Positions 62,360 to 64,000 of a DNA stretch of 64,000 nucleotides are shown here, one piece after another (within the stretch, counting starts at the first letter, position 1; the number at the start of each line of letters is the position of its first letter). Under the pieces are notes generated by a model. That model saw only the letters and a program-made list of their open reading frames with translations. It had not been told where the DNA came from and searched no databases. This DNA is from Holophagae bacterium. Lineage in GTDB: Bacteria > Acidobacteriota > Holophagae > Acanthopleuribacterales > Acanthopleuribacteraceae. The stretch covers positions 88,334-152,333 of the forward strand of contig JAJCXM010000007.1 of assembly GCA_029263455.1 (NCBI GenBank). Direction: 5' to 3'. The translations under genes and the position numbers were made by a program.

Positions 62360-64000
62360 ATGAAACGATTATTTAAGTATCTGGCGTTAGCAAGCATCGC
62401 AATCGTCGTTAGCACCGGCGTTGCTCAAACGGTGGAGTTCCGTATCCCGCTTGATTTAGACGATGACCCTAATACGGGTTGTTCGGTTGTCACCGTAGAT
62501 GGCACGTTTTTGGGTGCAGAACAGATCCTGATCACCACCGTCGATCAAGGCAGCATGCTGGTGACCGATGTCTCGATTGCCGACTGCACCGGTGCGGTTT
62601 TTGGCGCACCTGTTTCCATTAACCCAGGTGGTTGGCCGGTGGGTCAAGGCACCGGCGTGGCTGGCTCTGACGTCATCGAGACCCTCTACCCGATGACCGT
62701 TTTCAATACACCCACAGGATATGTGCCTGTCGCGTTAACCGCCAATGAACCGGGCGGTGGCGAGGACGCCCTGCTTCTGAACAACGGCAATCCTATCCGA
62801 CTCTTGCTCTTCGTTCCAGTGCCCACGCTGTCGCAATGGGTTCTTATCTCGTTCGCGCTGCTACTCATGCTGGCGGCTTTGGTCTGGATGCGACGTCACC
62901 CCAATCAACAGGGTCTGGCAGTGCTATTTTTGGCCGTCGCCTCTTTGGCCTTACTTGGCTTTGGTAACGGCATTGTCTTAGACGGTGACCCAACTGATTG
63001 GACCACGCCAGCGATTGCTAGCGATCCCGCCGGTGACAATACTAGCGCGCCTGATATCTTGGCTTTTTATAGCTGCGTGCAAGGCATTCACCCCAACGCC
63101 CAAAGCATCTACTTCCGCATCGATGCGGTCCTCAATCAAGCGCCAAGCGCCGATCCACAGATGCAGACCCTACTCGAAGATGATCCTGCTTTGACCATCA
63201 CGCTCACGGGCATGGACCCCGAAGGACAAAGCTTAAACTTCTCCATTGATTCAGGTCCAGCCAACGGAACATTGAGCGCCATTACGCCACTGACACCGAC
63301 ATCTGCGTCTGTAGATTACACACCTAACGCCGACTATTTTGGGGCCGACAGTTTCGACTTCATCGTCAATGACGGTTTAGCCAACTCCATCCCAGCCACC
63401 GTGACGCTCGACATCACACCTGTCAATGACGCACCGCTCTTCACCGCTGGCGCCGATGTCATGGTCATTAAAGATATTGGTCCCCAGACCATCAGTGCTT
63501 GGGCGACCGGTATCGCCGCCGGTCCAGCCAATGAGTCATCTCAGGTATTGACCTTTAATATTACGGGTAACTCCAACCCGGGTCTATTTGCGGCCAGTGG
63601 TGCGCCTGCCGTAGATCCGATCACGGGTGATCTGACCTTCGAGAACGAGCCTGACATCAATGGTATCGCCATCATCACGCTCGAACTGATGGACGATGGC
63701 GGCACGGCCAACGGCGGGATGGATACCTCCGCGCCGCAAATGTTCACCATCGATATTGGGGCCGTCAATGACCCACCCAGCTTCACGGCTGGCAGTGATC
63801 CGACCGTGCTCGAAGACGCGGGCCCACAGACCATCGCCGCTTGGGCCACAGCCATGAGTCCAGGTCCCCCGGACGAAGCGGGCCAAACATTGACATTTAA
63901 TGTGACCGGAAATAGCAATCCAAGCCTGTTCATGACGGGCCCAGCCGTTGATGGTACGACCGGTGACCTGACCTTTGAAACGGCACTCGACGCCAACGGT
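62360..64000 (+). CDS. Large cadherin-like/tandem-repeat surface protein with internal IPTL-CTERM-like segment (3' end outside window)
   Basis: An open frame of 547 codons to the end of the window. ATG 62360 has GAGG seven bases upstream. Signal peptide MKRLFKYLALASIAIVVSTG. Residues 24-150 form a beta domain. Residues 153-180 hold VPTLSQWVLISFALLLML followed by AALVWMRR, matching the IPTL-CTERM sorting signal (Pro-x-Leu-Ser motif, membrane helix, Arg cluster), which normally ends a protein. A second hydrophobic helix (186-201) and a DGDPTDW domain follow. From about 270 come cadherin-like repeats: SLNFSIDSGPANGTL, NADYFGADSFDFIVNDG, then two longer units beginning FTAGADVM (361) and FTAGSDPT (475). 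Likely a giant adhesin. Confidence 0.82.
   Translation, partial: MKRLFKYLALASIAIVVSTGVAQTVEFRIPLDLDDDPNTGCSVVTVDGTFLGAEQILITTVDQGSMLVTDVSIADCTGAVFGAPVSINPGGWPVGQGTGVAGSDVIETLYPMTVFNTPTGYVPVALTANEPGGGEDALLLNNGNPIRLLLFVPVPTLSQWVLISFALLLMLAALVWMRRHPNQQGLAVLFLAVASLALLGFGNGIVLDGDPTDWTTPAIASDPAGDNTSAPDILAFYSCVQGIHPNAQSIYFRIDAVLNQAPSADPQMQTLLEDDPALTITLTGMDPEGQSLNFSIDSGPANGTLSAITPLTPTSASVDYTPNADYFGADSFDFIVNDGLANSIPATVTLDITPVNDAPLFTAGADVMVIKDIGPQTISAWATGIAAGPANESSQVLTFNITGNSNPGLFAASGAPAVDPITGDLTFENEPDINGIAIITLELMDDGGTANGGMDTSAPQMFTIDIGAVNDPPSFTAGSDPTVLEDAGPQTIAAWATAMSPGPPDEAGQTLTFNVTGNSNPSLFMTGPAVDGTTGDLTFETALDANG
63440..64000 (+). repeat. Tandem cadherin-like repeat, period 342 bp
   Basis: Two units of 114 codons start at F361 (63440) and F475 (63782); the second is cut by the window edge. 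Shared blocks: FTAG-D, GPQTI-AWAT, LTFN-TGNSNP-LF, TGDLTFE. Likely more copies follow beyond the window. Confidence 0.75.

Overview
The window looks like a chromosomal stretch of a free-living, Gram-negative, protein-degrading heterotroph with roughly balanced base composition. Gram-negative signs are beta-barrel proteins ending in aromatic residues, FtsB, LytM and FecR-type exported proteins, and a CCA-encoding tRNA. Exported peptidases (S9, S41, M28, M23, M12-like), a CRTAC1/ASPIC-UnbV protein, DUF5916 and DUF6607 proteins and an IPTL-CTERM-like segment fit an Acidobacteriota-like (Acanthopleuribacter-type) or deep proteobacterial lineage. The phylum cannot be fixed from the sequence alone. 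There is no sign of phage, insertion sequences or CRISPR.

Layout. 1-5.3 kb: end of a DUF5916 barrel protein, a secreted propeller-like protein, an outer-membrane barrel, a bacterioferritin-like protein and a DUF6607 protein. 5.5-11.9 kb: NatA/NatB-type ABC exporter, PhzF-like enzyme, a stand-alone TrpF-like protein lacking the catalytic Cys, an S9 peptidase and a NUDIX hydrolase. 11.9-16.7 kb (minus): a tight operon eno-ftsB-RsbW-like kinase-STAS antagonist-unknown-O-methyltransferase-thiL. 16.7-22.7 kb: FecR/DUF6600 protein with a basic tail, folK divergent from mazG, and a frameshifted secreted S41 peptidase. 22.9-29.2 kb (minus): moaC, yhbY, lepA, tsaD, yccF, DUF1579, gloB, ankyrin protein. 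29.4-37.9 kb: small membrane protein, tRNA-Thr(CGU), then a ten-gene Mrp/Mbh-type cation/proton antiporter cluster with three NuoL/M/N-like subunits. 38.3-50.9 kb: M28 peptidase, FemAB-like protein, cyclophilin, VOC and MOSC proteins, AstE/AspA-like deacylase, secreted LRR protein, alpha/beta hydrolase, M23 peptidase, ASPIC/UnbV protein and a TPR protein. 51-57.6 kb (minus): complete trpE-G-D-CF-B-A operon. 57.8-64 kb: ApaH-like phosphatase, M12-like metalloprotease, NTF2-like protein, and the start of a giant cadherin-like repeat protein running off the window.

The most interesting element is upstream of trpE. On the minus strand there is a near-consensus promoter, a 22-residue leader peptide with Trp codons at positions 11, 12 and 19, a short G-rich segment able to pair with the 5' arm of a strong intrinsic terminator, and that terminator ending 16 nt before trpE. 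This is a complete ribosome-mediated trp attenuator. The promoter spacing puts the transcript start on the A of the leader-peptide ATG, so the leader may be translated without a ribosome binding site. A second gene (the NatA-type ATPase) also has a -10 box placed for a leaderless mRNA.

A second theme is secretion. Three unrelated exported proteins (S41 peptidase, LRR protein, M12 protease) carry copies of what looks like the same roughly 100-residue beta-sandwich module, so it may be a shared surface or targeting module of this organism.
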